The notes under the pieces were generated by a model that searched no databases, had not been told where the DNA came from, and saw only the letters and a list, made by a program, of their open reading frames with translations. Positions 7,899-17,494 of a stretch of 64,000 nucleotides of DNA are shown here, piece after piece (the first letter of the stretch is position 1; each line of letters begins with the position of its first letter). A program made the position numbers and the translations under genes. The stretch spans positions 1-64,000 of the forward strand of contig CANCDR010000015.1 in the NCBI GenBank assembly GCA_947374865.1, given 5' to 3'. This DNA is from Oxalobacteraceae bacterium (lineage in GTDB: Bacteria; Pseudomonadota; Gammaproteobacteria; Burkholderiales; Burkholderiaceae_D).

Positions 7899-9602
7899 CT
7901 AACGGGCGGCGTCCAGGTATTCTTGTCTAAGCTGCTGCTTTAATACTTTGCCAGCGGGGTTGCGTGGCAGGATCCGGCTGCGCACAAGTATCACGCTGGG
8001 GACTTTGTAGGCGGCCAGGCGGGCTTGCAAAAACGCCTTCACCGTTTCGGCATCCGGCAAACAGCCAGCGCTCGGCACCACGACGGCGGCGACAGCTTCG
8101 CCGGTTTTTTCATCCGGTATCGCAAACACGGCGACTTCGGCCAGTTCGGCACATTGCAGCAGACAGGATTCGATTTCAGCGGCAGCGATTTTTTCGCCAA
8201 AACGATTGATCACATCCTTGATGCGGTCGACGATGGTGAGATAACCGTGCTCATCGAGTTGACCGATATCGCCGCTGCGAAACCAGCCATCCTGCAATGC
8301 GCTGGCGGTTTCCACCGGCTTACCCCAGTAGGATTGCATCACGCTTACGCCACGTAGCCAGACTTCTCCCGCGTCACCTGTAGCGACATCCTCACCCTGC
8401 GGATTGACCAGACGGATTTGTATGATCGGTGAACATACCCCTGCACTCGTCGGCCGCGCAACGAAGCCGTCACCCGAGATGGCGGCACCAACACCATTGG
8501 TTTCTGTCAGACCAAAACCGACACCGGACATGGACGGTTTGACGCGACTGAGTACGTTATCGATGGCACGTTGCGGCAGACCCGCACCGCCAAAACCGAT
8601 TCCCGACAAATTACCGACGACCGCCGGATCATCAAAGCCCGGCTCGGCCAGTAGCTGCAATACCATTGCGGGCGCACCGTTAAATTGCGTGACTTTTTCT
8701 CGCTGCATCAGGGCCAGGGCTTTTTTAGGATCCCAGCGATGAATCAAAATCATGCGTCGGCCATGACGCAGGCAGCTCATTAATTGCGCATGCAATCCAC
8801 TGACATGAAACAGCGGAACAGCGGTCAGCAAGGTCGGCAGCAGACCGCGCTGCATGATGGCCTGCAGCGCCTGCGGCGAACTCATGGCAGCGGTCGCACC
8901 AATAAAGTCGATATTAAAAAGTGCCTGACAAACGGCACGCTGGCCAGATAAAACACCCTTTGCATTACTGGAGGCGCCTGAAGTAAATAAAATCAGCGCC
9001 GGATCGAGCGGCCCAAGTTCTGGTACCGCCGGCGGATCAGCCGGTGTAGCGCACAGCTTTGCCAGCGAATGCAGTTTGCTACCGGCGGCCGGTTCGGCAT
9101 CGACCAACACCAGCGGGTAAGGTAAGTCCGCAACATCATCTTGTAATCGGGCTAAACGATCGGCATCGAGAAACAGCAAGCGCGGCGCAATGTCTGTGAG
9201 CGAATCGAGTAACTCGGTGCGCAAGCCAAAACTATTGAGCGGTGCCGGTACCGCGCCTAACAGGGCCACGGCAGCAAAACAGACGGCCCACTCCGGCCGG
9301 TTACGCATGGCGATGGCGACCCGGTCACCTGGCTGCAGATGGAAATCGCGCTGCAGTGATCCCGCCAAGGCATCGACCGCGGCAAAAAATCGTGTGAAAC
9401 TCCAGTGATCTTCCTCATACAGTAAAAAGGGCTTATCACCATGAACCCGGCCAAGATTAATCAGCTCTGGCAAAGTGCGCGAGGCATTGCGATAGGCTTG
9501 CAGCTGCAGGCCATCCTGCTCGACCGTTTCCAGCTCAAACGGCGCGCCCGGGCCGGTGAGCTGGGTACGGATTTGCGCCAGCCGTGCATCGAATTCTGAC
9601 AT
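7899..9602 (-). CDS. AMP-forming acyl-CoA synthetase
   Basis: 567 residues. ANL superfamily motifs are present: the P-loop LILFTSGASSNAKGV (unusually rich in small residues where most members have TTGxPKG), GFGLTETNG, a RSGDIGQLDEHGYLTIVDR hinge and the C-terminal NPAGKVLKQQLR with the catalytic lysine. It would adenylate a carboxylic acid and transfer it to CoA in the cytoplasm. It lies between an acyl-CoA dehydrogenase pair and the Ltp/DUF35 module, so a steroid side-chain or ring-degradation acid is a likely substrate (inference). Confidence 0.85.
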   Translation of the reverse strand: MSEFDARLAQIRTQLTGPGAPFELETVEQDGLQLQAYRNASRTLPELINLGRVHGDKPFLLYEEDHWSFTRFFAAVDALAGSLQRDFHLQPGDRVAIAMRNRPEWAVCFAAVALLGAVPAPLNSFGLRTELLDSLTDIAPRLLFLDADRLARLQDDVADLPYPLVLVDAEPAAGSKLHSLAKLCATPADPPAVPELGPLDPALILFTSGASSNAKGVLSGQRAVCQALFNIDFIGATAAMSSPQALQAIMQRGLLPTLLTAVPLFHVSGLHAQLMSCLRHGRRMILIHRWDPKKALALMQREKVTQFNGAPAMVLQLLAEPGFDDPAVVGNLSGIGFGGAGLPQRAIDNVLSRVKPSMSGVGFGLTETNGVGAAISGDGFVARPTSAGVCSPIIQIRLVNPQGEDVATGDAGEVWLRGVSVMQSYWGKPVETASALQDGWFRSGDIGQLDEHGYLTIVDRIKDVINRFGEKIAAAEIESCLLQCAELAEVAVFAIPDEKTGEAVAAVVVPSAGCLPDAETVKAFLQARLAAYKVPSVILVRSRILPRNPAGKVLKQQLRQEYLDAAR

Positions 9603-9635
9603 CGCTGCGATCTCCCTGATGATGTTGTTCTTTTT

Positions 9636-9682
9636 TGATGAAGCTGTAATTTATTGATGAAGCTTTAGATTACTGATGAAGC
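9636..9682. repeat. 19-base tandem repeat, 2.5 copies
   Basis: Two 19-base units beginning TGATGAAGCT, followed by a 9-base partial TGATGAAGC, fill the 90-base gap between the CoA ligase start (9602) and the acyl-CoA dehydrogenase end (9693). They differ at a few positions. Function unknown; it may simply be replication slippage. Confidence 0.6.
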
Positions 9683-9692
9683 AAAACCGCGC

Positions 9693-10832
9693 TTAAAAAC
9701 CCTTCAGACAGGCATAGCGGTCGCGATGAAACACTGCGTCACCCAAAGTTTGCTGGATTGCCCGGCCGCGTTTGAGGAACAGGCCAATGTCGAGTTCATC
9801 GGTGACGCCAATGCCGCCATGCAGCTGCACGGCTTCATTGAGCAGCTGTTCACACAGATCACTCGCGCGTGCTTTGGCCAGACTGGTTAATAAGGCTGAC
9901 TGCGGGCCCGGCTCGGCCTGTGCCGCCAGCGCTGCCGCGACCGCGCTTTGACACAGTTCGAGTTCGACATGCAGACGCGCGAGTCGATGTTGCAGCGCCT
10001 GAAAAGTACCGATCACGACGTCAAATTGCACCCGCTGTTTAAGATAGTCGACCGTGCGCTCGAACGCTTCTCGCATCACGCCCAGGGCTTCGGCTGCCAG
10101 ACAGGCGCGCGCCTGATCGAGCACCGTATCAAGATCACTGAAGGCGGTATCCGCTGCACCCAGCAGCGCATTCGCGGGCAGCTGAACTTGATTCAAAATG
10201 ACATGCGCGGCATTGCGGCTGTCGAGCATGGTCGTGCGTTTGACCGTTACGCCAGGCGTCGCCGGGTCGAGCAGGAACAGACTCAGGCCGTGTTCCTGGC
10301 CCGGTGTACCGGCGCTGCGCGCAACGACGATCAAGCGCTGCGCCACATGGCCATCGAGTACCAGCCATTTTTCGCCATCCAGCTGCCAGCCGTTCGCGGT
10401 TTTTGTTGCGCGGGTTTTAACCTTGCGCGGATCATGGCGGGCGCCCTCTTCCAGCGCCAAGGCCAGCAGGGCCTCGCCACTAGCGATGGCGGGCAGCCAT
10501 TGCTCACATTGCGCAGACGTGCCGCACTTTAAAAGTAAGCCACCACCCAACACCACCGTGCTGAGCATGGGCGAAGCAAGCAGATGGCGTCCGCCCTGTT
10601 CGAATAGCGCGCCGATTCCCTTGAAACCAAAATCGAGGCCGCCGTATTGTTCCGGGATCAGCATGCCAAGCCAGCCCATCTCGGCCATCTTGCGCCACAC
10701 AACTTCGTCGTAGCCACGCGCATCTTTGCTGTCACGCAGATTGCGCAAGGCACCCACGCCGGATTGTTCGGCTAAAAACACCTGGGCTGCATCACGCAGC
10801 TGGCGTTCATCTTCATTTAATAATAAGCGCAT
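9693..10832 (-). CDS. acyl-CoA dehydrogenase, small-type subunit of a probable heteromer
   Basis: 379 residues, covering the N-terminal helical, middle beta and C-terminal helical domains of the family. The C-terminal segment has VQLHGGIGVTDELDIG, but the usual FAD-contacting YEGTxEIQ region is replaced by QQTLGDAVFHRDRY, so one key element is missing. This is typical of one partner of the alpha2-beta2 heterotetrameric acyl-CoA dehydrogenases of steroid catabolism (FadE26-29, ChsE types). The neighbouring gene at 10842 keeps GGSSEIQ, supporting a pair. AGGA lies 8 bases before the ATG. It should introduce the alpha-beta double bond in a steroid side-chain CoA ester. Confidence 0.85.
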   Translation of the reverse strand: MRLLLNEDERQLRDAAQVFLAEQSGVGALRNLRDSKDARGYDEVVWRKMAEMGWLGMLIPEQYGGLDFGFKGIGALFEQGGRHLLASPMLSTVVLGGGLLLKCGTSAQCEQWLPAIASGEALLALALEEGARHDPRKVKTRATKTANGWQLDGEKWLVLDGHVAQRLIVVARSAGTPGQEHGLSLFLLDPATPGVTVKRTTMLDSRNAAHVILNQVQLPANALLGAADTAFSDLDTVLDQARACLAAEALGVMREAFERTVDYLKQRVQFDVVIGTFQALQHRLARLHVELELCQSAVAAALAAQAEPGPQSALLTSLAKARASDLCEQLLNEAVQLHGGIGVTDELDIGLFLKRGRAIQQTLGDAVFHRDRYACLKGF

Positions 10833-10841
10833 GCGCTTTTC

Positions 10842-12029
10842 CTAGGACGGCATGCCAAGCACGCGCTTGGCGATGATATTTAATTGAATTTCCGACGAAC
10901 CGCCGGAGATAGTGTAAGTTTTTGACAGCAGCCACTGGCGCGCCATGTCGTGTTCATCGCGACTGAATTCGTCACCCTCCCAACTTAAGCCGCGGTGTCC
11001 CATGACTTGATTGAGCAGTTCATATTTGGCGACTTCCTGCTCGGTCTGCACCAGCTTCATGATGGTGGCAATACCATTGATGTCTTCCCGCGCCATAGCT
11101 TGTTCCTGCAGACGCTGCGCCGTCAGAGAAAAGGCTTGCGAATCCATCATTAGCGCGGCTAAGCGATCACGCCAGACGGGTTCATGCAGGGCGCCATGTT
11201 CATCAAACAGATAGGGCCGGGCGACGGCCAGCGGGTCGTGCGATGGCGCCAATCCTTCACTGAACTTGGACATCGCCGAACGCTCATGCTGCAGCAGTCG
11301 CTTGGCCACGGTCCAGCCGTCGTTGAGTGCGCTCACAAGATGCCGTTGCGGCACCCGGACGTTATCGAAGAATACTTCGCAAAAGCTGGATTTGCCGCTG
11401 ATGAGTTCAATCGGCTTGACGCTCACGCCGGGCGAAGTCATGTCGATCAGGATGAAACTGATCCCCTGCTGTTTTTTTGCCTTGGGATCGGTGCGCACCA
11501 GGGCATACATCCAGTCAGACTGGTCGCCATAGCTGGTCCAGATTTTAGCGCCATTGACGATGAAATCATCGCCATCCATCACGGCGGACGTCTTCAGACT
11601 GGCCAGATCAGAGCCGGCATTGGGTTCGCTGAAGCCCTGACACCAGCGTACCTGGCCTTTCATCATCGGCGGCAGATGTTCACGCTTTTGCGCCTCATTA
11701 CCCATCTCGAGCAAGACCGGTCCGAGCATCCAGATGCCGAGGTTATATTGCGGCTGCCGGCAGCCAAGAGCAGACATTTCCTGCTCGACGATATGCAGCT
11801 GCTTGGGACTTAAGCCGCCACCGCCGTACTCGCTCGGCCAATCCGGCGCAAACCAGCCACGCTCGCGCATGCGTTCAAACCAAATCTGCTGATCGGCGTT
11901 GGCGAACTTCAGGCGCGATCCGCCCCACACCATTTGCTCGGATGAGATAGGTTGGCGCATGCTTTGAGGGCAATTCGCGTCCAGCCACTGCCGCACTTCC
12001 TGTCGGAAGCTATCGTGTTCGTTTACCAA
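10842..12029 (-). CDS. acyl-CoA dehydrogenase, partner subunit
   Basis: 395 residues. FadE-type features: WCQGFSEPNAGSDLASLKT in the FAD/substrate region, SGGSSEIQLNIIAKRVLG at the C-terminus. The start codon is TTG at 12029, overlapping the end of the MBL gene by 7 bases; GGGG lies just upstream and no ATG is available before the conserved N-terminal helix. Nine bases separate it from the next dehydrogenase gene (9693-10832), and the pair probably forms one heteromeric enzyme. It acts in the cytoplasm in beta-oxidation, passing electrons to an electron-transfer flavoprotein that is not encoded in this window. Confidence 0.87.
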   Translation of the reverse strand: MVNEHDSFRQEVRQWLDANCPQSMRQPISSEQMVWGGSRLKFANADQQIWFERMRERGWFAPDWPSEYGGGGLSPKQLHIVEQEMSALGCRQPQYNLGIWMLGPVLLEMGNEAQKREHLPPMMKGQVRWCQGFSEPNAGSDLASLKTSAVMDGDDFIVNGAKIWTSYGDQSDWMYALVRTDPKAKKQQGISFILIDMTSPGVSVKPIELISGKSSFCEVFFDNVRVPQRHLVSALNDGWTVAKRLLQHERSAMSKFSEGLAPSHDPLAVARPYLFDEHGALHEPVWRDRLAALMMDSQAFSLTAQRLQEQAMAREDINGIATIMKLVQTEQEVAKYELLNQVMGHRGLSWEGDEFSRDEHDMARQWLLSKTYTISGGSSEIQLNIIAKRVLGMPS

Positions 12030-13180
12030 TGGATCCCCGCTTCCTTGATGTCTGTATTGTCTGTGATCGGATGCAGCACGCGCGAAAACTGCCAGGCCTT
12101 ATTACCCGCCTCGTCGGCTGCCGGTGCGACAGCGCGCTGCAGCCAGTCGGCCTTGCACAGCCAGGACAAATGCGCCAGCGTTTCGCCCAGCGCCAGCATG
12201 TCATCGACCGCGCCGCGCAGTTTGGGAAAGAGTACTTTCAGCGCCTCGATCGCGGTGCACTGTGGTGTCTGCTCCAAATGCTGCAAGAGCAGAGAAAACT
12301 GCTGCAGATGATGTTCGCGCAGCGACTGCGTACGCAAATGCAGGCCGCGAAAAACCTTTTGATGCGATGGTAGCACCAGCGTATCGGCACGACAGTGTTC
12401 CAGCCGGTCGAGTGAATCAAACCAGCACTGCAGCGGATTGGCATCGGGCTCGATGTCGCTGACCATGATGTTGGAGCTGATGCCTGGCAGGAGTTGATCG
12501 CCGGCGATCAGTATTCCTTCTTCTTCGCAGTACAAACAGGCGTGCTCGGGCGAATGGCCTTCACCGATGATGATGCGCCAATGACGCTGACCGATCGATA
12601 AAACCTGCCCTTCACGCAGACGACGATAGGCGGGGGCGAACGGCGGTATGAAGGGATCCTGACGCAGTTCATTGAACATGTTCTGTGTACGTTCCGTCGA
12701 CAGACCGGCCGCCTGATAAAACTGTAACAGCGTTGGCGGCAAAGCTTCTGGCAGAGGCGTATTCATCACCCGCATGGTCATGAACTCGCCCAGCGTCATG
12801 TACAGCGGTACGCCAAAGCGTTCGATAAACCACAGCGCCAGTCCAGCATGGTCGTAATGAAAATGGGTACAGATGAGCGCTTCAATCGGCAAACCATCCA
12901 GATGTTCACTGACGATACGCTCCCAGCAGGAACGGGCCAGATCAGTGTTGAGTCCGGTATCGATCACAGTCCAGCCGGTTTGTCCGCGCAGCAGATAAAC
13001 ATTGATATGGTCGAGCGCCATCGGCATGGGCATGCGCGCCCACAGCAGACCCGGTGCGACTTCGACCACCGAACTATCGGCGAGCGGCGGCTTAAAAGGA
13101 TAATCGAGCGCGACTTTGATCGGCGCGGATTGCGCAAGCCCCACCATGGCCTTGGTGCGACTGCGCAGCAAGGCACTCAT
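12023..13180 (-). CDS. metallo-beta-lactamase-fold hydrolase (cytoplasmic)
   Basis: 385 residues from the ATG at 13180 (GGA 5-6 bases upstream). An alternative TTG at 13216 overlaps the stop of the CoA-ligase gene. The zinc-binding motif CTHFHYDHAG and a downstream EGHSPEHACLY and AGDQLLPG are clear MBL-fold marks. There is no signal peptide, so unlike the MBL protein at 689 it should be cytoplasmic. MBL enzymes of this type (glyoxalase II-like) hydrolyse thioesters or lactones; in this position, between a CoA ligase and two acyl-CoA dehydrogenases, a CoA-thioester or lactone substrate is plausible but unproven. Confidence 0.8.
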   Translation of the reverse strand: MSALLRSRTKAMVGLAQSAPIKVALDYPFKPPLADSSVVEVAPGLLWARMPMPMALDHINVYLLRGQTGWTVIDTGLNTDLARSCWERIVSEHLDGLPIEALICTHFHYDHAGLALWFIERFGVPLYMTLGEFMTMRVMNTPLPEALPPTLLQFYQAAGLSTERTQNMFNELRQDPFIPPFAPAYRRLREGQVLSIGQRHWRIIIGEGHSPEHACLYCEEEGILIAGDQLLPGISSNIMVSDIEPDANPLQCWFDSLDRLEHCRADTLVLPSHQKVFRGLHLRTQSLREHHLQQFSLLLQHLEQTPQCTAIEALKVLFPKLRGAVDDMLALGETLAHLSWLCKADWLQRAVAPAADEAGNKAWQFSRVLHPITDNTDIKEAGIHW

Positions 13181-13212
13181 GGCATCCAAACCGGAACCTT
13201 CGACTCGCCGGA

Positions 13213-15009
13213 TCAACTGGCGAGGGCGCGTTGGAGCGCCTCATCAGTGAGCGGCACATAACAGGCGGCTGTGAGATCGCGCACCAGCAAGGTGTCGCTG
13301 ATCTTGCTGCGATCAAAACCTTCGCGCTGCAAATCGACTTTGCGTAATTTATAGGTTCCCGTCATGTCAGCGACCGGCGTCAGTCGCACAAATAGTGGCT
13401 GGGCATAGCGCGGCAGACGCGCAGAGGCCAGATCGTAAAACTTCTTGGCATCGAAAACCTGCCCTTCCTGCATCACCACCGCGGCCATGCCGGCGCGGCC
13501 TTCGATGCCGGGCACCTGCACGCCATACACCGTGACCAGTTCCAGACCCGGCAGATCTGCCAGACTATCAGCGACTTCCAGAGTCGAGACATTTTCACTT
13601 TTCCAGCGGTAGGTATCACCGATGCGGTCGACGAACCAGCAATAGCCATCCTCGTCACAGCGAAGTAAATCACCCGATGACCACCAGGCGTCGCCATCCT
13701 TAAACACATTGCGCAAGACTTTTTTCTCGCTCGCTTCCGCAGAAGTGTAGCCTTCAAAGCGGCCTGCCATGGAGTCCGGAATGTCGAGGATCATGCCGAT
13801 CGCTTCGCCCGCTTCACCGGGCGCGCACAGCAGAAATCGACCATTCGCATCACGGATATGGGTTTCCGTTTCCACGTCAAAACGTACGAGGCGCAAATTG
13901 GTTTTTTCCCAAAACGGTACCCGTCCGCAGGAGCCTACGCGGTTATCCAGATTGAGGGTATTAGTATTCGATTCTGTCGCGCCCCAGCTTTCGTAAATTT
14001 GCATGTCACCAAAGCGGCCGATGAACTTTTCCCAAATTTCTGCGGTCATGCCAGTGCCGAGCATTTTGCGCAAATTGTGTTGATGGTCGTTGGCTTGCGC
14101 CGGACTATTTAAGAGATAGCGACAAATCTCACCGACATATTGGCAAATCGTGACGTTAAACTGGCGCACGTCGCTCCAGAATTCGCGGGTGCTGAATTTA
14201 CGCCGCACTGCCAGACTGGCGCCGACGGTAAAAGCGGTCGCCGCTGCTGAGAGGGCTGCGGCACCATGGTACAGCGGTAAAAAACAATAGAAGCAATCCG
14301 TTTGCGATGCTGAAACGGTCTCTTGCATGACGTCGCCCGTCATCAGCCAGCGGGCGTGACTAATCAGCGCGGCCTTGGATAAACCTGTGGTACCGGAAGT
14401 AAAAATATAGACTGCCGGGTCACCGGCCGTCAGCCCAGCGCGCCAGGCGGCGGGAGGATTGTCGGTCGAGGCCGCATCTGCCAAAAGGCTAAGACCTGCT
14501 GCTTGATCTTCCTCAGGCCAGGTCCAGCAGATGAGGTTGCTATCGAGTTCGGGCGCCTTGAACTGCGCACTGCATTCTTCGCCGACGACGGCTTTGGTGG
14601 CGCTGCTGGCCTGCAAAGCGTGTGCCAGAATTCGTCCATTCACATTGGTGTTAATGAAAGCCACCGTTGCGCCCAGTTTGGCCAGACCAAACCATACGTA
14701 GAAAAAGCCGGGCCGATTTTCCATACACAGCGCGACTACATCACCCTTGCGCACACCCGCATCATGCAAGGCATGCGCGACCTGATTAATCCGCGCATTC
14801 ATGGCGTGGTAAGTGATCTGCTGCTGGCCGTATTTTAGCGCCACGCGTTGACCATGCTGTTGCACGATCTCTTCAATCCGCTCAGCGGTGGTATAGCTTT
14901 GCGAGTTCTTGTGCAGCCCCGCCATGGCATTGCGGCGATCGAGTTTAGCCTGGGTCTCTTCGCGAGAAATCAGGACCGGCTGATGGGATACAAAATGTTC
15001 TCTTTGCAT
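13213..15009 (-). CDS. very-long-chain-type acyl-CoA synthetase (FATP/FadD6-like)
   Basis: 598 residues. ANL motifs: VYIFTSGTTGLSKAALISH, YESWGATESN, and a late WWSSGDLLRCDEDGYCWFVDRIGDTYRWKSENVST, the last being typical of the fatty-acid-transport-protein/very-long-chain ligases, which also have the RxGxxxFxR-like end (PRYAQPLFVRL). Such enzymes activate long or bulky carboxylic acids, including bile acids and sterol acids, with CoA. It precedes the MBL gene and lies about 50 bases after the acyl-CoA dehydrogenase at 15063. A steroid acid is the likely substrate (inference from context). Confidence 0.85.
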   Translation of the reverse strand: MQREHFVSHQPVLISREETQAKLDRRNAMAGLHKNSQSYTTAERIEEIVQQHGQRVALKYGQQQITYHAMNARINQVAHALHDAGVRKGDVVALCMENRPGFFYVWFGLAKLGATVAFINTNVNGRILAHALQASSATKAVVGEECSAQFKAPELDSNLICWTWPEEDQAAGLSLLADAASTDNPPAAWRAGLTAGDPAVYIFTSGTTGLSKAALISHARWLMTGDVMQETVSASQTDCFYCFLPLYHGAAALSAAATAFTVGASLAVRRKFSTREFWSDVRQFNVTICQYVGEICRYLLNSPAQANDHQHNLRKMLGTGMTAEIWEKFIGRFGDMQIYESWGATESNTNTLNLDNRVGSCGRVPFWEKTNLRLVRFDVETETHIRDANGRFLLCAPGEAGEAIGMILDIPDSMAGRFEGYTSAEASEKKVLRNVFKDGDAWWSSGDLLRCDEDGYCWFVDRIGDTYRWKSENVSTLEVADSLADLPGLELVTVYGVQVPGIEGRAGMAAVVMQEGQVFDAKKFYDLASARLPRYAQPLFVRLTPVADMTGTYKLRKVDLQREGFDRSKISDTLLVRDLTAACYVPLTDEALQRALAS

Positions 15010-15062
15010 AAGTGACTGACTTCATTGATAGCAAGGTTATGAACAGCTTCGGGGTCGGTGAT

Positions 15063-16232
15063 TTAGCGTACCGGCTTGGGCATTTGCAGACCGAACTGAG
15101 CGATCAGTTCACGTTGTAATTCATTTGTTCCGCCGCCAAAGGTCGGGATGGTCGCAGCGCGTACTTCATATTCCAATTCACCCATCAAGAGCGAAGCCGC
15201 CGATTCGCCACGCACCAAAGAACCGGCGCCCATGATTTCGATCAGGCTGCGTAACACGGCGACCACGGTCTCGGTGCCATAGACCTTGGAGGTCGAGGCC
15301 AAGGCAACGTCCATCCGACCGGCTTCAACGTCGGCAGCGATACGGAAATTGAGCGTGCGTTGTGCTTCGAGCTTGGTATAGCAGTCGGCCAGTGCGCGCT
15401 TAACCCATGGCTGATCGATGGCGCGACGGCCGTGCTCGTCCGCTGATTTGGCCCACAGGAAAACACGGTTGAAGGTACTGAATACCTTGTCGGCCCAGGC
15501 ACCCATGCCCAGACGTTCATGATTTAATTGCGAGGTGATGAGCTTCCAGCCGCCATGCATTTCACCGACCAGCATGTCTTTGGGGACCCGCACATTGTCG
15601 TAATAAGTCGCCGTGGTGGTATTGCCGACGGTATCGATCTTTGTGTAAGAAAAGCCCGGTTCCTTGACATCCATGATCATGATGGAGATGCCTTTGTGAC
15701 GCTGTAATTCAGGATCGGTGCGCGCCGCCAGCCAGACGAAATCGGACGCATCGGCGCCGGAGGTCCAGAGCTTGTTGCCGTTGACGATGAAGTGATCGCC
15801 TTCGAGTCGCGCGCTGGTCTTGAGCGTGGCTAAATCGGAGCCGGCCTCGGGCTCGGAATAGCCGATCGCAAAGACGATTTCACCGGCTGCGATACCGGGC
15901 AAGAATTTGGCTTTTTGTACCTCGGTGCCGTTTGTCATCAGCGTCGGACCGACGGTACTGATGGTGACAAACGGCAGTGGTGCGCCGGCGATATTGGCTT
16001 CTTCAAAAAAGATCAGCTGTTCGGTACCGCTTAAGCCCTGACCGCCGTATTCCTTTGGCCAGCCTAAGGCCAGCCAGCCATCGCTGCCCATCTTACGTAC
16101 CGTGTCACGAAACAATGAGCCGCTTTCAGCGCCGCGTAAAGCCAGGCGCATTTCCGGCGTCATGAGCGAGTTGAAGTAATCGCGTGCTTTTAAACGCAGT
16201 GCGTGCTGCTCAGGGCTTAAATCGATAAACAT
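15063..16232 (-). CDS. acyl-CoA dehydrogenase, FadE/ChsE-like
   Basis: 389 residues from ATG 16232, which has a strong AGGAG 5 bases upstream; the longer frame to 16262 lacks one. FAIGYSEPEAGSDLATLKTS and the C-terminal PTFGGGTNELQRELIAQFG are intact. It belongs to the igr-like block with the Ltp2-, ChsH1- and ChsH2-like genes and may pair with the acyl-CoA dehydrogenase at 17886, whose C-terminal motif is divergent. In the mycobacterial igr operon the ChsE1-ChsE2 heterotetramer desaturates the 3-carbon side-chain remnant of the steroid CoA ester. That role is inferred from gene order. Confidence 0.85.
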   Translation of the reverse strand: MFIDLSPEQHALRLKARDYFNSLMTPEMRLALRGAESGSLFRDTVRKMGSDGWLALGWPKEYGGQGLSGTEQLIFFEEANIAGAPLPFVTISTVGPTLMTNGTEVQKAKFLPGIAAGEIVFAIGYSEPEAGSDLATLKTSARLEGDHFIVNGNKLWTSGADASDFVWLAARTDPELQRHKGISIMIMDVKEPGFSYTKIDTVGNTTTATYYDNVRVPKDMLVGEMHGGWKLITSQLNHERLGMGAWADKVFSTFNRVFLWAKSADEHGRRAIDQPWVKRALADCYTKLEAQRTLNFRIAADVEAGRMDVALASTSKVYGTETVVAVLRSLIEIMGAGSLVRGESAASLLMGELEYEVRAATIPTFGGGTNELQRELIAQFGLQMPKPVR

Positions 16233-16287
16233 TTTTTCTCCTGCCGCACGAGGCGACGTCAACGCTGTTGCATGGTGAAGCGTATTT

Positions 16288-17466
16288 TTAAACTTGACCT
16301 AAAATCAGGCCGCTGGTGGGCACGCCGGTTCCTGCAGTGACCAGTACGTGTTCGACTGCGGCGACTTGATTGACCGCTGTGCCACGTACCTGACGCACAC
16401 CTTCGGCGATGCCGTTCATGCCGTGAATATAGGCCTCACCCAATTGTCCGCCGTGGGTATTGACCGGCAAACTGCCGCCCCGGGTATGGTGACCTGCGCG
16501 TAAAAAATCCTTCGCTTCGCCACGTTTGCAAAAGCCGAATTCTTCCAGCTGCTGCAAGACAAATGGCGTGAAGTGATCGTAAATCACCGCAGTCTGGATG
16601 TCGGCTGGCGTCAAGCCGCTTTGCTCCCACAGCTGCTTGGCGACTAAGCCCATCTCTGGCAAGCCAGTGATGTCATCGCGATAAAACGAGGTCATGATTT
16701 GCTGACCCGAACTGATGCCTTGTGCGGCGGCCTTGATGACGACCGGTTTTTGTTTCAGATCGCGCGCCCGGTCTACCGAGGTGATGATCATGGCGACCGC
16801 GCCATCGCTCTCCTGACAGCAGTCGAGCAGACGCAGCGGTTCGCAGATCCAGCGCGAGGCCTGATGGTCGGCCAGGGTAATCGGCTTTTCATAAAAGAAG
16901 GCTGCCGGATTCGTCGCAGCAAAGTCACGCGAGGAGACCGATACGCGGCCGAAGTCTTCACTAGTGGCACCGAAGCGATGCATGTAGCGCTGGGCGAACA
17001 TGCCGACCCAGGCGGCCGGCGTGTGCAGGCCATGCGGCATATACCAGCCGTAATTGACGTTTTCAAAAATCGGCGTCGATGCAAAGCCGTAGCTGCCACT
17101 GCCGAAGCGATACCAGCTGCGCTCATTCATCGCGCGATATACCACCACTGTCTTGGCCAATCCGGTGGCCACCGCCATCACGGCATGCAGCACCGGTGCA
17201 CAGGCAGCACCGCCACCATGCGGCACCTGCGAGAAAAATTTGACTTCCCGCGCACCCAGCAAACGGGCGATTTCGTATTCCGGCACCTTGTCGACCGAAT
17301 AGGAGCTAAAGCCATCGACTTCTTTGGGATCAATCCCGGCATCCGCCAAAGCGGCCAGCGTTGCTTCCATGGCCAGTCGCAATTCGGTGCGGCCGGAGTT
17401 TTTAGAAAATTCCGTCGTGCCCAGACCAACGATGGCGGCCTGGCTAGAGATCAATTGCGCGTTCAT
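16288..17466 (-). CDS. ltp2: thiolase-like lipid-transfer protein, Ltp2-type steroid aldolase
   Basis: 392 residues from ATG 17466 (AGGA 8 bases upstream); the upstream frame to 17595 would run through the MaoC gene and is discarded. Thiolase-fold protein with DGFSSYSVDKVPEYEIA, an AVIYDHFTPFVLQQLEEFGF stretch and NTHGGQLGEAYIHGMNG. It is 28 bases after a single-domain MaoC gene and close to a MaoC-DUF35 gene. This is the same set as Rv3540c-Rv3542c (Ltp2, ChsH1, ChsH2), where Ltp2 bound to the DUF35 domain cleaves the 17-hydroxy-20-carboxyl-CoA intermediate to androstenedione-type ketone and propionyl-CoA. The symbol is given on architecture and synteny; residue-level confirmation was not possible. 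Confidence 0.75.
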   Translation of the reverse strand: MNAQLISSQAAIVGLGTTEFSKNSGRTELRLAMEATLAALADAGIDPKEVDGFSSYSVDKVPEYEIARLLGAREVKFFSQVPHGGGAACAPVLHAVMAVATGLAKTVVVYRAMNERSWYRFGSGSYGFASTPIFENVNYGWYMPHGLHTPAAWVGMFAQRYMHRFGATSEDFGRVSVSSRDFAATNPAAFFYEKPITLADHQASRWICEPLRLLDCCQESDGAVAMIITSVDRARDLKQKPVVIKAAAQGISSGQQIMTSFYRDDITGLPEMGLVAKQLWEQSGLTPADIQTAVIYDHFTPFVLQQLEEFGFCKRGEAKDFLRAGHHTRGGSLPVNTHGGQLGEAYIHGMNGIAEGVRQVRGTAVNQVAAVEHVLVTAGTGVPTSGLILGQV

Positions 17467-17494
17467 TGCAGACATCCTGTTTGAAAAATAAGAC

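Noticed and set aside
11184-11813. 209-codon plus-strand open frame opposite the acyl-CoA dehydrogenase
   Set aside because: Antisense shadow in high-GC coding sequence; the minus-strand frame has the full family pattern.
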